In this document: positions 8,414-16,480 of the stretch, piece by piece
Layout of the letters: each line of letters begins with the position of its first letter
How positions within the stretch are numbered: the stretch's first letter is position 1
Origin: Anaerolineae bacterium
Lineage (GTDB): Bacteria; Chloroflexota; Anaerolineae; Aggregatilineales; UBA2796
Assembly (NCBI GenBank): GCA_019637555.1
Contig: JAHBVK010000010.1
Span: forward strand, 1-64,000
DNA: 64,000 bases
Direction of reading: 5' to 3'
Translations under genes and position numbers: made by a program
The notes under the pieces: generated by a model
Seen by the model: only the letters and a program-made list of their open reading frames with translations
What the model was told of the DNA's origin: nothing
The model's database searches: none

Positions 8414-9532
8414 TTACAGATTGCCGCGCAATTCCTGCTCGCGCTCAATCGCCTCGAACAGCGCCTTGAAGTTGCCCTTGCCGAAGCCGCGCGATCCGTG
8501 TCGCTCGATCACTTCGTAGAACACGGTGGGGCGATCCTCAACGGGCTTGCTGAAGATTTGCAGCAGATAGCCTTCCTCGTCGCGGTCAACCAGCACACCG
8601 AGCCGCGCCAAGTCCTCGATTGGCTCATCGATCTTGCCGACGCGATCTTGCAGCGTTTCGTAATAGTTGGAGGGGACGCGCAGAAATTCGATGCCGTTGT
8701 TTTGCAGCGCGGTCACGGTCTGGATGATGTCACCCGTCGAGAGTGCGATATGCTGGATGCCGGGACCGTAGTAGAAATCGAGGTATTCCTGAATCTGCGA
8801 ACGCTTCTTACCTTCGGCTGGCTCGTTGATCGGGAACTTAACCTTGCCCGTGCCATCCTGCATCACTTTGGACATCAGCGCGGAGTATTCGGTGGAAATA
8901 TCCTGATCATCGAAGTGGATCAGTTGCGAGAAGCCCATCGTCTCAGCGAAGAACTTGACCCAGCGATTCATCGCGCCGAGTTCTACATTGCCGACCATGT
9001 GATCGACTGCAGCCAAGCCAACGCCGCGATAACCGGGTTTGCCGTTCATCGACTGCGGCGCACCTTCCACTTGCCGATAACCGGGCGCAAATACGCCGCG
9101 ATAACCACTGCGATCCACGAACTTGATCAGCGTGTCGCCGTAAGCCTGAATCGCGGAATAGCGCAGCACACCGTATTCGTCCGCTGCTTCCGTCGGCTTG
9201 ATCGCGCCCGTCGCGCCGCGCTTGATCGTCTCGTGGTAGGCGGATTCGGCATCGGGGACTTCTAGCGCCACCACGCCAACGCCATCGCCGTGCAGATGTA
9301 CTTGCCGCGCGATCCGCTGATCCGGTCCTAGCGGCGTGGTTAGCACGAAGCGGATGCGTCCCTGCTCCATGACGTAGGAAGCGGTATCACGGCTGCCCGT
9401 CTCTAGTCCGCTGTAGCCGACGTTGGCGAAGCCCATGCCGTGCTTGTAGAAATAGGCGGCTTGCTTGGCGTTGCCGACGTAAAATTCAAGGTGATCGATA
9501 GCTTTGATCGGTAAAAAGTCGATTTCGTTCAT
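8414..9532 (-). CDS. hpd: 4-Hydroxyphenylpyruvate dioxygenase
   Basis: A 372-residue two-domain vicinal-oxygen-chelate enzyme that converts 4-hydroxyphenylpyruvate to homogentisate with Fe(II) and O2. Domain 1 begins at AIDHLEFYVGNAKQAAYFY. Domain 2 carries the iron site: AAVDHMVGNVE (first His), GPGIQHIALST (second His) and the Glu in the C-terminal FYEVIERHG region. The family end GFGKGNFKALFEAIEREQ is intact, and the length is typical. The ATG at 9532 is preceded by GGGGA. It is the second gene of the minus-strand degradation set, between the Lrp regulator and hmgA, with repeat DNA on each side. Confidence 0.95.
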   Translation of the reverse strand: MNEIDFLPIKAIDHLEFYVGNAKQAAYFYKHGMGFANVGYSGLETGSRDTASYVMEQGRIRFVLTTPLGPDQRIARQVHLHGDGVGVVALEVPDAESAYHETIKRGATGAIKPTEAADEYGVLRYSAIQAYGDTLIKFVDRSGYRGVFAPGYRQVEGAPQSMNGKPGYRGVGLAAVDHMVGNVELGAMNRWVKFFAETMGFSQLIHFDDQDISTEYSALMSKVMQDGTGKVKFPINEPAEGKKRSQIQEYLDFYYGPGIQHIALSTGDIIQTVTALQNNGIEFLRVPSNYYETLQDRVGKIDEPIEDLARLGVLVDRDEEGYLLQIFSKPVEDRPTVFYEVIERHGSRGFGKGNFKALFEAIEREQELRGNL

Positions 9533-9570
9533 GCTAGGTTCCCCACTTTACATACCATTGATGGTAGACA

Positions 9571-9655
9571 ATGTGGGTGGGTTACAAACCCACCCCTACA
9601 ACATCGCCATCACAAATTGCCATTCCTGTAGGGGTAGGTTTAGAAACCTACCCGC
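9571..9655. repeat. Paired hairpins joined by CCTACA/TGTAGG
   Basis: Two strong hairpins, GGGTGGGTT-aca-AACCCACCC (9575-9595, with a one-base offset in the loop) and GGGTAGGTTT-ag-AAACCTACCC (9632-9653), each flanked on the inner side by complementary CCTACA and TGTAGG. The element lies between the Lrp gene and hpd. It uses the same CTACA/TGTAG grammar as the four-hairpin repeat at 8248 and is probably a related variant. Confidence 0.75.
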
Positions 9656-9661
9656 TGAGAT

Positions 9662-10141
9662 TTACTCCAACTCCACCGCCAGCTCCGTCGTGTTTTTGAC
9701 CTCACTCAAGACGATGCTGGTGGTCATGCGGGCGACATCGGGAATGTGCGTAAGTTTTTCCAATAAGAAACGCTCTAATTCTTTACGGTTACGTGCGACT
9801 ACCTTCAATAGATAGTCGAATTCGCCGGTGACTGAGTAGCACTCCAACACTTCCGGCATTTGCTGGATCGCGCTGTGGAAGTTCTGTACCTGCTCGGATC
9901 GGTGATGTTCCAGTGTCACGCCGACGATACACAGCAAGTCAAAGCCTACTTTCTCCCGATCCAGCAGCGCCACAACCTTGCGGATGTAACCGAGTTCGTA
10001 CAGCCGCTTGATCCGCGTGCTGACGGCTGCGGGTGAAAGCGAGATTCGGCGGGCGAGTTCAGCCTGACTCATATCTTCGCGCTGAATTTCACGCAGGATC
10101 ACTCGATCTAGCTGATCTAAGTTTGCTAAATAATCTTCCAC
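9662..10141 (-). CDS. Lrp/AsnC family transcriptional regulator
   Basis: A 159-residue protein starting at a GTG (10141) with a good GGAGG ribosome site six bases upstream. An N-terminal winged HTH (about residues 8-60, LDRVILREIQREDMSQAELARRISLSPAAVSTRIKRL split over recognisable helices) is followed by the RAM ligand-binding domain (65-150), the classic Lrp layout. Such proteins form octamers and sense amino acids. Lying first in the minus-strand series before hpd, hmgA and phhA, it most likely controls that pathway in response to tyrosine or phenylalanine. The ligand is inferred from context only. Confidence 0.9.
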   Translation of the reverse strand: MEDYLANLDQLDRVILREIQREDMSQAELARRISLSPAAVSTRIKRLYELGYIRKVVALLDREKVGFDLLCIVGVTLEHHRSEQVQNFHSAIQQMPEVLECYSVTGEFDYLLKVVARNRKELERFLLEKLTHIPDVARMTTSIVLSEVKNTTELAVELE

Positions 10142-10330
10142 GTTATGCCTCCATTCTTAGAGTAATATAGAAAAAAGTGGGGACAATCTAAACGAAACCG
10201 ACGAAAATTCGGTGCAATCTGAACGATCTTCATTCATTTACGGACATTATGCAATTCTGGTAAAGAATCTTTACTTCCATGTTACGGACGGTGTTTTATA
10301 CTGTAACGACTAGCAGAATCGACGAGAACT

Positions 10331-11974
10331 ATGCGACGCCAACCACAAAGGCAACAGCCACAACCGCAATCACAACCTGTCCGCTACGTGCAAGCGCAGC
10401 CGCAACAGGCGGTTTATCCACAACAGCGAGCACCTTATACGCAGGGGCAATACCCCGCGCAGCAGGGACAGCCGCAGCAGATGATCATGCCTGTGCAGCG
10501 ACGCCCGCGACGTGGCTTGCCCTTCTGGTTGATGGTCGGCAGTGGTGCGCTGCTCGCTGGCTTTGTACTCACCGCTGTGTTGCTTGGCGTGATCTTGATG
10601 ATTTTTCTCGGCTCAGGGCGGATTCTGCCCGGCGTCAGCATGTTGGGTGTGCCGCTGCGCGGCATGACCAGCGCGGAAGCAGCGCAGGCGTTGTCGTCAG
10701 CGCAGATCACGCTGCGGGATGGTGATCGCAATTGGCAGGTGAACATGAGCGATCTGGGTATCGCACTTGATGCCAACGCCAGTGCTGAGAAAGCCGTCCG
10801 TACGGGACGCGGCGAAGGATCGGTGGTCACGGCGTTTCTACGCACGCAGGTCGTCCCCGTGATCAATGTGGATCAGGTTGCCTTGATCGACGCGCTGAAC
10901 AAGATCACCGAGCATGTCAATTTGCCTGCACAGAACGCCACGATCCGCATGGTTAACGGAGCACTGATCCCTGTTTCCGCCGAAGCGGGACGTGTACTGG
11001 ATGTCAACGCCACTGCCGCGCGATTGCTTGGCGCGGGTGCTGCCGAATTTGCCGATGGGTCGCTCGATCTGGTGATGCAAACCACGCAGCCAGAAGTGTT
11101 GGACGCCGCGCCGTTACTGGATCAAGCCCGCTTACTGTTGGCGTCGCCACTGTCGATCAACGCTTACGATGCGATCACAGGGGAGAAACAGGCGTGGAGC
11201 TTGCCGCCGGAACAATGGGGCGCATGGCTGACCACCCAGAACACGGCGACGGGCGTCAGCTTCTCCGTTGATGGCAATGCACTCAGCCAATATCTGACGC
11301 AGATGAATGCACAGCTTGGCGGCGGGCGCAGCGTGAAAGTGGATGAAGCAGTGCAGCAGGTGCAAGAAGCGCTGGCGCAGCGTAATAACAGCAGCACCGT
11401 CCGCATCTATCACGAGCCGACGACCTACACCGTCCAATCGGGAGACACGCTCGGCGGTATCGCGTGGAGCATGGGTATCCCCTACTGGTATATCCAAGAG
11501 GCGAATCCGGGGATTAGCTTGAATTACGTGAATCCCGGTCAAACGCTGATCATTCCCAGTAAGGATGTGATGCTGCCGCTGCCCGTCGATTTCAACAAGC
11601 GCATCGTGGTCAGCATCACGCAGCAGCGCATGTGGGTCTACGAGAACGATCAACTGAAGTGGGAGTGGGCGGCAAGCACGGGCATCGCGGATAGTCCGAC
11701 CATGCCGGGGGTGTATCAGGTGCAATCGCACGATGGCACGGCTTACGCAGGCAACTGGAATCTGTACATGCCCTCGTTTATGAGCATCTACGAAGCCGTG
11801 CCGGGATTCTTCAACGGCATTCACGGCTTCCCGTGGCGCAACGGCTACCAGATTTTGTGGGAGAACGCGCTCGGTTCTCGCGTCACCTACGGCTGCATCC
11901 TGATCAGTACCGCGAATGCCGAAGCCCTCTACAACTGGGCGGAAGATGGCGTGGTGGTGGAGATCAAGGGGTAG
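10331..11974 (+). CDS. L,D-transpeptidase with LysM and membrane anchor
   Basis: A 547-residue envelope protein. The first 60 residues are rich in Gln and Pro and should be cytoplasmic. One membrane helix follows (64-93), then a VanW/PG_binding_4-like segment beginning ILPGVSMLGVPLRGMTSAEA (98-117), a LysM domain (365-409, YTVQSGDTLGGIAWSMGI) and a YkuD catalytic domain (422-547). The catalytic Cys is C522 in RVTYGCILIS, with His498 in the IHGFPWR segment. It should form 3-3 cross-links in, or attach proteins to, peptidoglycan outside the membrane. It stands alone, divergent from the Lrp gene. Confidence 0.88.
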   Translation: MRRQPQRQQPQPQSQPVRYVQAQPQQAVYPQQRAPYTQGQYPAQQGQPQQMIMPVQRRPRRGLPFWLMVGSGALLAGFVLTAVLLGVILMIFLGSGRILPGVSMLGVPLRGMTSAEAAQALSSAQITLRDGDRNWQVNMSDLGIALDANASAEKAVRTGRGEGSVVTAFLRTQVVPVINVDQVALIDALNKITEHVNLPAQNATIRMVNGALIPVSAEAGRVLDVNATAARLLGAGAAEFADGSLDLVMQTTQPEVLDAAPLLDQARLLLASPLSINAYDAITGEKQAWSLPPEQWGAWLTTQNTATGVSFSVDGNALSQYLTQMNAQLGGGRSVKVDEAVQQVQEALAQRNNSSTVRIYHEPTTYTVQSGDTLGGIAWSMGIPYWYIQEANPGISLNYVNPGQTLIIPSKDVMLPLPVDFNKRIVVSITQQRMWVYENDQLKWEWAASTGIADSPTMPGVYQVQSHDGTAYAGNWNLYMPSFMSIYEAVPGFFNGIHGFPWRNGYQILWENALGSRVTYGCILISTANAEALYNWAEDGVVVEIKG

Positions 11975-11981
11975 GCACAAC

Positions 11982-12114
11982 GCGGAGGGTTCAAAACCCC
12001 CCGCTACAATGCTCTGGAAACCCTCTAAAGAGGGTTAAGAACAGACCACGATGGCTTTGATGTCCTAACCCACTTCAGTGGGTTTCAAAGGTTTTGTAGC
12101 CGGAGGTTTTCAAC
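11982..12114. repeat. Four-hairpin repeat, inverted copy left of the IS (copy 2)
   Basis: In the order D-C-B-A relative to copy 1: D at 11982-12004 (GCGGAGGGTT/ACCCCCCGC), C at 12019-12036 (AACCCTCTaaAGAGGGTT), B at 12067-12084 (AACCCACTtcAGTGGGTT), then half of hairpin A ending in CGGAGGTTTTCAAC exactly at the left end of the insertion sequence. It is therefore the reverse complement of the 8248 copy, interrupted in hairpin A. Confidence 0.8.
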
Positions 12115-13061
12115 TGCTCTGTTGCAAAGATAGAGAGGCAAGGAAACAACCTCAAACATGGATGTTGTAAACTAGGGCTTTGAGCAGCGGTTCACGAAAC
12201 TGAACAAGGCGACGACGGGAACGGATGGTATCACCGAACTTGCGCTTGATGACCGAGTGAACAGTTTCGACCTTCCAACGTTGTCCATATAAGCCGTCAA
12301 GACGCGCCTGAGCCACAAGGTCAGCACGAGCTTTACGCTCAGGCGCTTTGATGTCATGATGACGGCGTTGTACAGGAATGAGGTCGTGGGCTTTGGTGAC
12401 CCGACCATCGAAGCCAGCATCGGCGATAACCACCCAACCGCGTCGATACATCCAGCGAGCAGCCTGCCGCCGCAGAGGCGTCAGGAAGTGGATGTCCACA
12501 CCACCCGCCAAGCCGCGTCCGCTGCGCCAAGCAATAATCAACTGCGACTGGATACCCACCCCGTAAGCACCTTTGACCCAATCCTTGTACTGCCGTCCGG
12601 TTCGGGTCATGTAGTAGGCGCTGGCATGCTGGAGTCGAAAGTTGGTGCTGTCTAGCGCGACAGCCACTTCTTCCACCTCCAACTGCTGCAACAACACCTG
12701 TTGCATCGCGGTTAGTTGCGCTATCGTCAGCTTGCCTTGTGTGCGCGTTAAGGTGCTATGGTCTGGTATGTGCTCGCCCAGTTCCAGTACCTGCCTCACT
12801 TCGCTACTCGCCAGCAGCCATTCTTCCATGTCCCGACTGCTCAAGCGCAGGTACTCCCTTAACAGCACACAGGCGACTCGTTGTGCCAGCGTATAGCGAT
12901 GCGGACTCTTCGCGTGGCTGTAGCGCGGCAAACTGACTTGTGCCAACCCATAAGCTATCCGCGCTACTCGCACATACCGACTTTCTCGCATCTCTTACTC
13001 CCTGTCTCCCGACCCGTTTTCTCTCTATTTTCCTGTTCTTCCCACTCTTTGCAACAGAGCA
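12115..13061 (-). mobile_element. Insertion sequence, IS5/IS4-like, about 947 bp
   Basis: Bounded by perfect 16-bp terminal inverted repeats, TGCTCTGTTGCAAAGA at 12115-12130 and its complement at 13046-13061, around one transposase gene. The outer flanks are themselves inverted copies of the same dispersed repeat (GTTGAAA(A)CCTCCGGCTAC on each side), so no direct target-site duplication can be read. The transposase frame is intact, so the element may be active. Confidence 0.85.
12152..12991 (-). CDS. DDE transposase, IS5/IS4-like
   Basis: A 279-residue transposase. The N-terminal third is a helical, basic DNA-binding region (RYTLAQRVACVLLREYLRLS). The RNase H-like catalytic core has the first Asp in VALDSTNFR (about residue 114), the second Asp in VVIADAGFDG (about 192) and the Glu in RWKVETVHSVIKRKFGD (about 244), the R/K-x-x-VE signature of the IS4/IS5 group. 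It is of full length for a small IS5-type protein, and no frameshift is seen. It reads on the minus strand inside the terminal repeats at 12115 and 13061. Confidence 0.88.
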   Translation of the reverse strand: MRESRYVRVARIAYGLAQVSLPRYSHAKSPHRYTLAQRVACVLLREYLRLSSRDMEEWLLASSEVRQVLELGEHIPDHSTLTRTQGKLTIAQLTAMQQVLLQQLEVEEVAVALDSTNFRLQHASAYYMTRTGRQYKDWVKGAYGVGIQSQLIIAWRSGRGLAGGVDIHFLTPLRRQAARWMYRRGWVVIADAGFDGRVTKAHDLIPVQRRHHDIKAPERKARADLVAQARLDGLYGQRWKVETVHSVIKRKFGDTIRSRRRLVQFREPLLKALVYNIHV

Positions 13062-13190
13062 GTTGAAACCTCCGGCTACAACACTTGGTAAACCCACTGA
13101 AGTGGGTTAGGAGAAATGTGACCTTTAATGAACTCTCTTTAGTTGGATCCTAGAGTATTCTAGCAGTGGGTTCTGCCCCGATTTTGTAGC
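13062..13190. repeat. Four-hairpin repeat, degenerate copy right of the IS (copy 3)
   Basis: Starts with half of hairpin A (GTTGAAACCTCCGG) at the IS end, then CTACAACACTTGGTA and an intact hairpin B (AACCCACTGAAGTGGGTT near 13091-13108), in the same orientation as copy 1. Hairpins C and D are decayed (CTCTCTTTAGTTGG and CAGTGGGTTCTGCCCCG). It mirrors copy 2 on the other side of the IS. Confidence 0.7.
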
Positions 13191-13251
13191 AGCCAGTAGG
13201 AAAATTAACTCGAGACAAGCGTTGAAACTTCCAGCTGCAATACTCTCTGCT

Positions 13252-13560
13252 TCAAGTGGTATTTGACTTATCCGCGATGGTGAGGATGAATTGGGCGATG
13301 CGTTCGGCGGATTTGCCGTCGAAGGGTTGACACTCCTGTTGAGCGATGCGCTGCCGTCCTTCGCGTTCCAATTCGGGATGTTCGAGATAGCGGTTGATTT
13401 TGTCGATCAGGTCCTGCTCGGAGTAGGCTGAGACCACGCCACCAGCACGGATCAGGCGCGCGTTGTGGTACTGTTCTTCTTCTTCAGTGAGACTTTTCTG
13501 CGTGCCGACGGGCGCATAGTCGTAGGCGAGGTTGAGGATCGGCTTGTCTGCGACGGGTAT
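13252..13560 (-). pseudogene. C-terminal remnant of a glycosyltransferase-like gene
   Basis: About 100 residues on the minus strand resemble only the end of a CDP-glycerol or GT-B type transferase: ADKPILNLAYDYAP (donor-site strand), then AGGVVSAYSEQDLIDKINRYL and a helical tail ending in FILTIADKS. The first recognisable residues begin near 13555, exactly where the plus-strand glycosyltransferase fragment begins. Upstream sequence on this strand is the antisense of that other gene, so the N-terminal two thirds are missing. The short frame that starts at 13587 is a fusion across the junction and is probably not a functional gene. Confidence 0.65.
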
Positions 13561-14719
13561 CCTCGAACTGATCAAAGCGCTACCCAAAGATGAGTACCGC
13601 GTCTATTTCACATCACCGAGTGTCCCTAGTGCAGATCAGCGGCGAATATTGGAGCAATATGCAGCGGATATTGCGCTAATCCCAAATGGCGGATTGTGGA
13701 CTCGTCCGAAATTGTCCCTGATTCAAATGTTAGCTGCAGAAGCAAAAGCAAATCTGCGCACTGCTTTTCATATCAAACCCCAGATAATGCTCCGTCAGGC
13801 ACTGAAGCAATGGCAAATTGATCTGGTTTACAGCACAAGCGTCCTGATCAACGATCCGGCGATCAGTGCTCGGCTTATGGGATTACCACACTTGTGGCAT
13901 ATCAAGGAACGCGTCGGCAAGCAGGGCATTACGCACTTCTATTTACCCGACTCATTGTTGGCACAAGCGATCACAAAGCTAGCCAATCGTGTGATTGTAA
14001 TGAGTGACTACATCGCAGAGTTTTTTGCCCAGCAGCAACAAATGGCGAAAGTAATCAAGATCGCCGACGGATTGAACCCCGCCGAATTCGATAGCCCTCA
14101 ATTGGTCGCTGAGGCTCGGGCACTGCGGCAACGCTTAGGAATACCCGAAAGAGCGTTGGTTGTAGGACTAGTTGCCAGCATCAATAGCGCGTGGAAGCGG
14201 CACGAATTGTTCATCGAAGCCGCGGCACAAATTCACCGCGAAATGCCTGACGTATTGTTTGTGCATTTTGGTCCGATCCCACAGCAAGATGGGTTGCATC
14301 GCACCCGATATCTATCTTTACAGAAATTAGCTAGCACACTCGGTGTAGCGGATCGTTTATTGTGGGCGGGAGAAGTGCCGAATATCCCCGTGATGATGGC
14401 TTCTCTCAACCTACTTATCCATCCGACTGCTGTAGAACCGTTTGGACGAGTTGCTATCGAAGCAATGGCATCTGGCGTCCCTGTCATTGGACCCTCCGTC
14501 GGTGGAATCGCCGAAAGTGTGGTTGATAAACAGACCGGACTGCTCGTCGAGCCAAATTCGGCAGACGCCTTAGCTCAGGCAGGCTTAGAACTGCTGCGCG
14601 ATCCAGATAAGCTTGAGCGGCTGGGGATAGCAGCACGACAGCATGTGCGAGAGCATTTTTCGATCCAGCGGCATGTTGATCAAATCATGAAAGTAATTGA
14701 CATTGAACTGTCAGCATGA
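13532..14719 (+). CDS. Glycosyltransferase family 4, N-terminus truncated
   Basis: A GT4 protein of up to 395 residues. It enters the fold abruptly at ILELIKALPKDEYRVYF, which in normal members is preceded by the Gly-rich acceptor loop (G-G-x-E-R-S). The codons before it, from a TTG at 13532, are the complement of the neighbouring remnant and not a real N-terminus. The rest is good: VGLVASINSAWKRHELFIEA opens the C-terminal domain, and the donor E-x7-E region EPFGRVAIEAMASGVPVIG and VGGIAE are intact. Loss of about 15-25 N-terminal residues, including the first strand and loop, probably inactivates it. It could equally be listed as a pseudogene. Confidence 0.7.
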   Translation: MRIGLSATGILELIKALPKDEYRVYFTSPSVPSADQRRILEQYAADIALIPNGGLWTRPKLSLIQMLAAEAKANLRTAFHIKPQIMLRQALKQWQIDLVYSTSVLINDPAISARLMGLPHLWHIKERVGKQGITHFYLPDSLLAQAITKLANRVIVMSDYIAEFFAQQQQMAKVIKIADGLNPAEFDSPQLVAEARALRQRLGIPERALVVGLVASINSAWKRHELFIEAAAQIHREMPDVLFVHFGPIPQQDGLHRTRYLSLQKLASTLGVADRLLWAGEVPNIPVMMASLNLLIHPTAVEPFGRVAIEAMASGVPVIGPSVGGIAESVVDKQTGLLVEPNSADALAQAGLELLRDPDKLERLGIAARQHVREHFSIQRHVDQIMKVIDIELSA

Positions 14720-14776
14720 ATAGCAACGCGAAGGGCATATATCTGCGGTGTGTACTACGAACACATATCCGGTTGC

Positions 14777-16453
14777 TTAAGCGCTCTCGTCGTGTTTTTC
14801 AATCTGCTGAATAGCTTGCGGGAGCGAATGAAGGACATCGGTTGCCAGCACGGAGGCAGTCGTGCCGATCCGTTCCGCCGCCAACAGTCCCGCCGATCCG
14901 TGTACGTAGCAGGCGACTCGCGCCGCGTCAAAGGGATCGAGTCCCTGTGCGAGATAGCCACAGACTGCACCCGCTAACACATCGCCTGTGCCCGCACGGG
15001 CTAAGGCTGGCGTAGCGACAGGAATAACGGCGGTGCGACCATCGGGATCAGCGATAATCGTGTTTGCGCCTTTGAGCACTACCACGCAGTTCCACGCTTT
15101 TGCTTTTTCCCGCGCCAATAGATAGCGGTTTGCTTGAACCTCTTTGCTGTCTATGCCGCAGAGACGCGACATTTCGCCGGAGTGAGGAGTGAGGACAGTG
15201 CGGGCGGGCAGGCGTTTCCACCAGTCCTTCACCTTCGCCAGCAGATTCAAGCCATCGGCGTCGATGACCAGCGGCGGCGGCGTGATCTCGGCATCCTTCT
15301 TGGTGGGCGCGGAGGACGGGATCAGCGGCGGATCGGGATAAGTGGTGGGCAACGGATCAGTGCCATCGGGTGCGGGGAACAGCACGTCCATAAATGCCGC
15401 CGTCGCTTCCGCTGTGCCGAATCCTGATCCGATCAAGGCGGCGGTGTAGCTGGCGAACTTTTCCCAGACTACATCGGCAGCACTTTCATCCACCGCGCCA
15501 TTCTCGTGCGACAACGGCAGCCACGTAGCTTCGAGGATTTTCGGTGCTAACAACGGCACGTTGATCTGCGGCGTGGCGACGGTGACCAAACCCGCGCCGA
15601 CGCGATAGGCGCTCTCCGCCGCCAATGCCGCCGCACCAACGTACTGCCCCGATCCGGCGACGATCAGCGCCTTGCCGAAGCTGTATTTGTTGGCGTCAAT
15701 GGCGCGACGTGGCAGCAGCGGGCGGATCGAGTCCGCTGTTTCAACCTGCTGCATTTGCGGCTGCGGAATGTCGGATGGCAGTTCCAGCGGCGCGACGATC
15801 ACCGTGCCGCAGTGACCGGCGCCGGGGTACGTCCAGTGTCCGGGCTTCGATGCCTCGAAGGTGATGGTGAGATCGGCGGTCAATGTTTCCGGCGCGATCT
15901 GTCCAGTGTCGGCATCCATGCCGCTAGGCAGATCGACGGCGAGGATGCGGGCGGGTTTGCCCTTGAATTCCACCATCGATTCGCGTTCAGCGATTCCTTG
16001 CTTGACCCGCTTAAGCAGCAAAGCGACATCATCGCGCAGCGGCAGTTTGAAACCCGTACCAAGCAGTGAGTCCACGATTACATCCGCCATTTTGACCACC
16101 GTGCGGGTGGCGAGATGATCGAGATTGACGGGGTCATTCCAGAAGTCGATGATGGGAACTTGCAGCGCCTTGACTTTGTGGAAGTTCTCATCATCGCGCT
16201 TCTTAAGCAGCAAGAAGCCGACGGTCATCAGTGTTTCTTCTTTGAGGATGCGCCCTGCCACCAGACCATCGCCACCATTGTTACCCGCGCCGATCAGGAA
16301 CAAGACGCGGGTATCCTGCTTATCGGGCATCCGCGCTTTAATCTGGTCAGCGATGGCGCGTCCGGCGACTTCCATCATCTTCGCGTAGGAATAGCCGTTG
16401 TGATCGGCTGCGGCTTCCAGCGCCCGCATTTCTTCAACGGTGACAATTCGCAT
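14777..16453 (-). CDS. nnr: Bifunctional NAD(P)H-hydrate epimerase/dehydratase
   Basis: A 558-residue fusion of the two metabolite-repair activities. The N-terminal YjeF_N epimerase (about 1-215) shows GAGNNGGDGLVAGR and VDLPSGMDADTG. The C-terminal ribokinase-like dehydratase (about 240-558) shows LIVAGSGQYVGAAALAA, TPHSGEMSRLCGI (usual TPHPGE) and the anion-hole motif ARAGTGDVLAGAVCGYL. Together they isomerise and dehydrate the damaged hydrates NADHX and NADPHX back to NAD(P)H. An unusual insert of about 30 residues rich in Pro, Asp and Thr (around PDPPLIPSSAPTKKDAE) interrupts the dehydratase half and is probably a surface loop. It is 27 bp downstream of the epimerase gene at 17473 and likely co-transcribed. 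Confidence 0.93.
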   Translation of the reverse strand: MRIVTVEEMRALEAAADHNGYSYAKMMEVAGRAIADQIKARMPDKQDTRVLFLIGAGNNGGDGLVAGRILKEETLMTVGFLLLKKRDDENFHKVKALQVPIIDFWNDPVNLDHLATRTVVKMADVIVDSLLGTGFKLPLRDDVALLLKRVKQGIAERESMVEFKGKPARILAVDLPSGMDADTGQIAPETLTADLTITFEASKPGHWTYPGAGHCGTVIVAPLELPSDIPQPQMQQVETADSIRPLLPRRAIDANKYSFGKALIVAGSGQYVGAAALAAESAYRVGAGLVTVATPQINVPLLAPKILEATWLPLSHENGAVDESAADVVWEKFASYTAALIGSGFGTAEATAAFMDVLFPAPDGTDPLPTTYPDPPLIPSSAPTKKDAEITPPPLVIDADGLNLLAKVKDWWKRLPARTVLTPHSGEMSRLCGIDSKEVQANRYLLAREKAKAWNCVVVLKGANTIIADPDGRTAVIPVATPALARAGTGDVLAGAVCGYLAQGLDPFDAARVACYVHGSAGLLAAERIGTTASVLATDVLHSLPQAIQQIEKHDESA

Positions 16454-16480
16454 TCTGTAATTACTCCGTCAGCTATTTAT

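Noticed and set aside
8498..9265. Long plus-strand open frame opposite hpd
   Set aside because: It is the antisense of a clear hpd gene, has no ribosome site, and its residues match no fold.
10279..10725. Plus-strand frame overlapping the transpeptidase start
   Set aside because: Different frame of the same region, rich in Ala/Thr/Arg; the 10331 frame contains the membrane helix and known domains.
11132..11980. Minus-strand frame of 282 codons opposite the L,D-transpeptidase
   Set aside because: Antisense shadow of a protein with clear LysM and YkuD domains.
13046..13080. Direct target-site duplication of the IS
   Set aside because: The bases outside the two IS ends are reverse complements of each other and not direct repeats.
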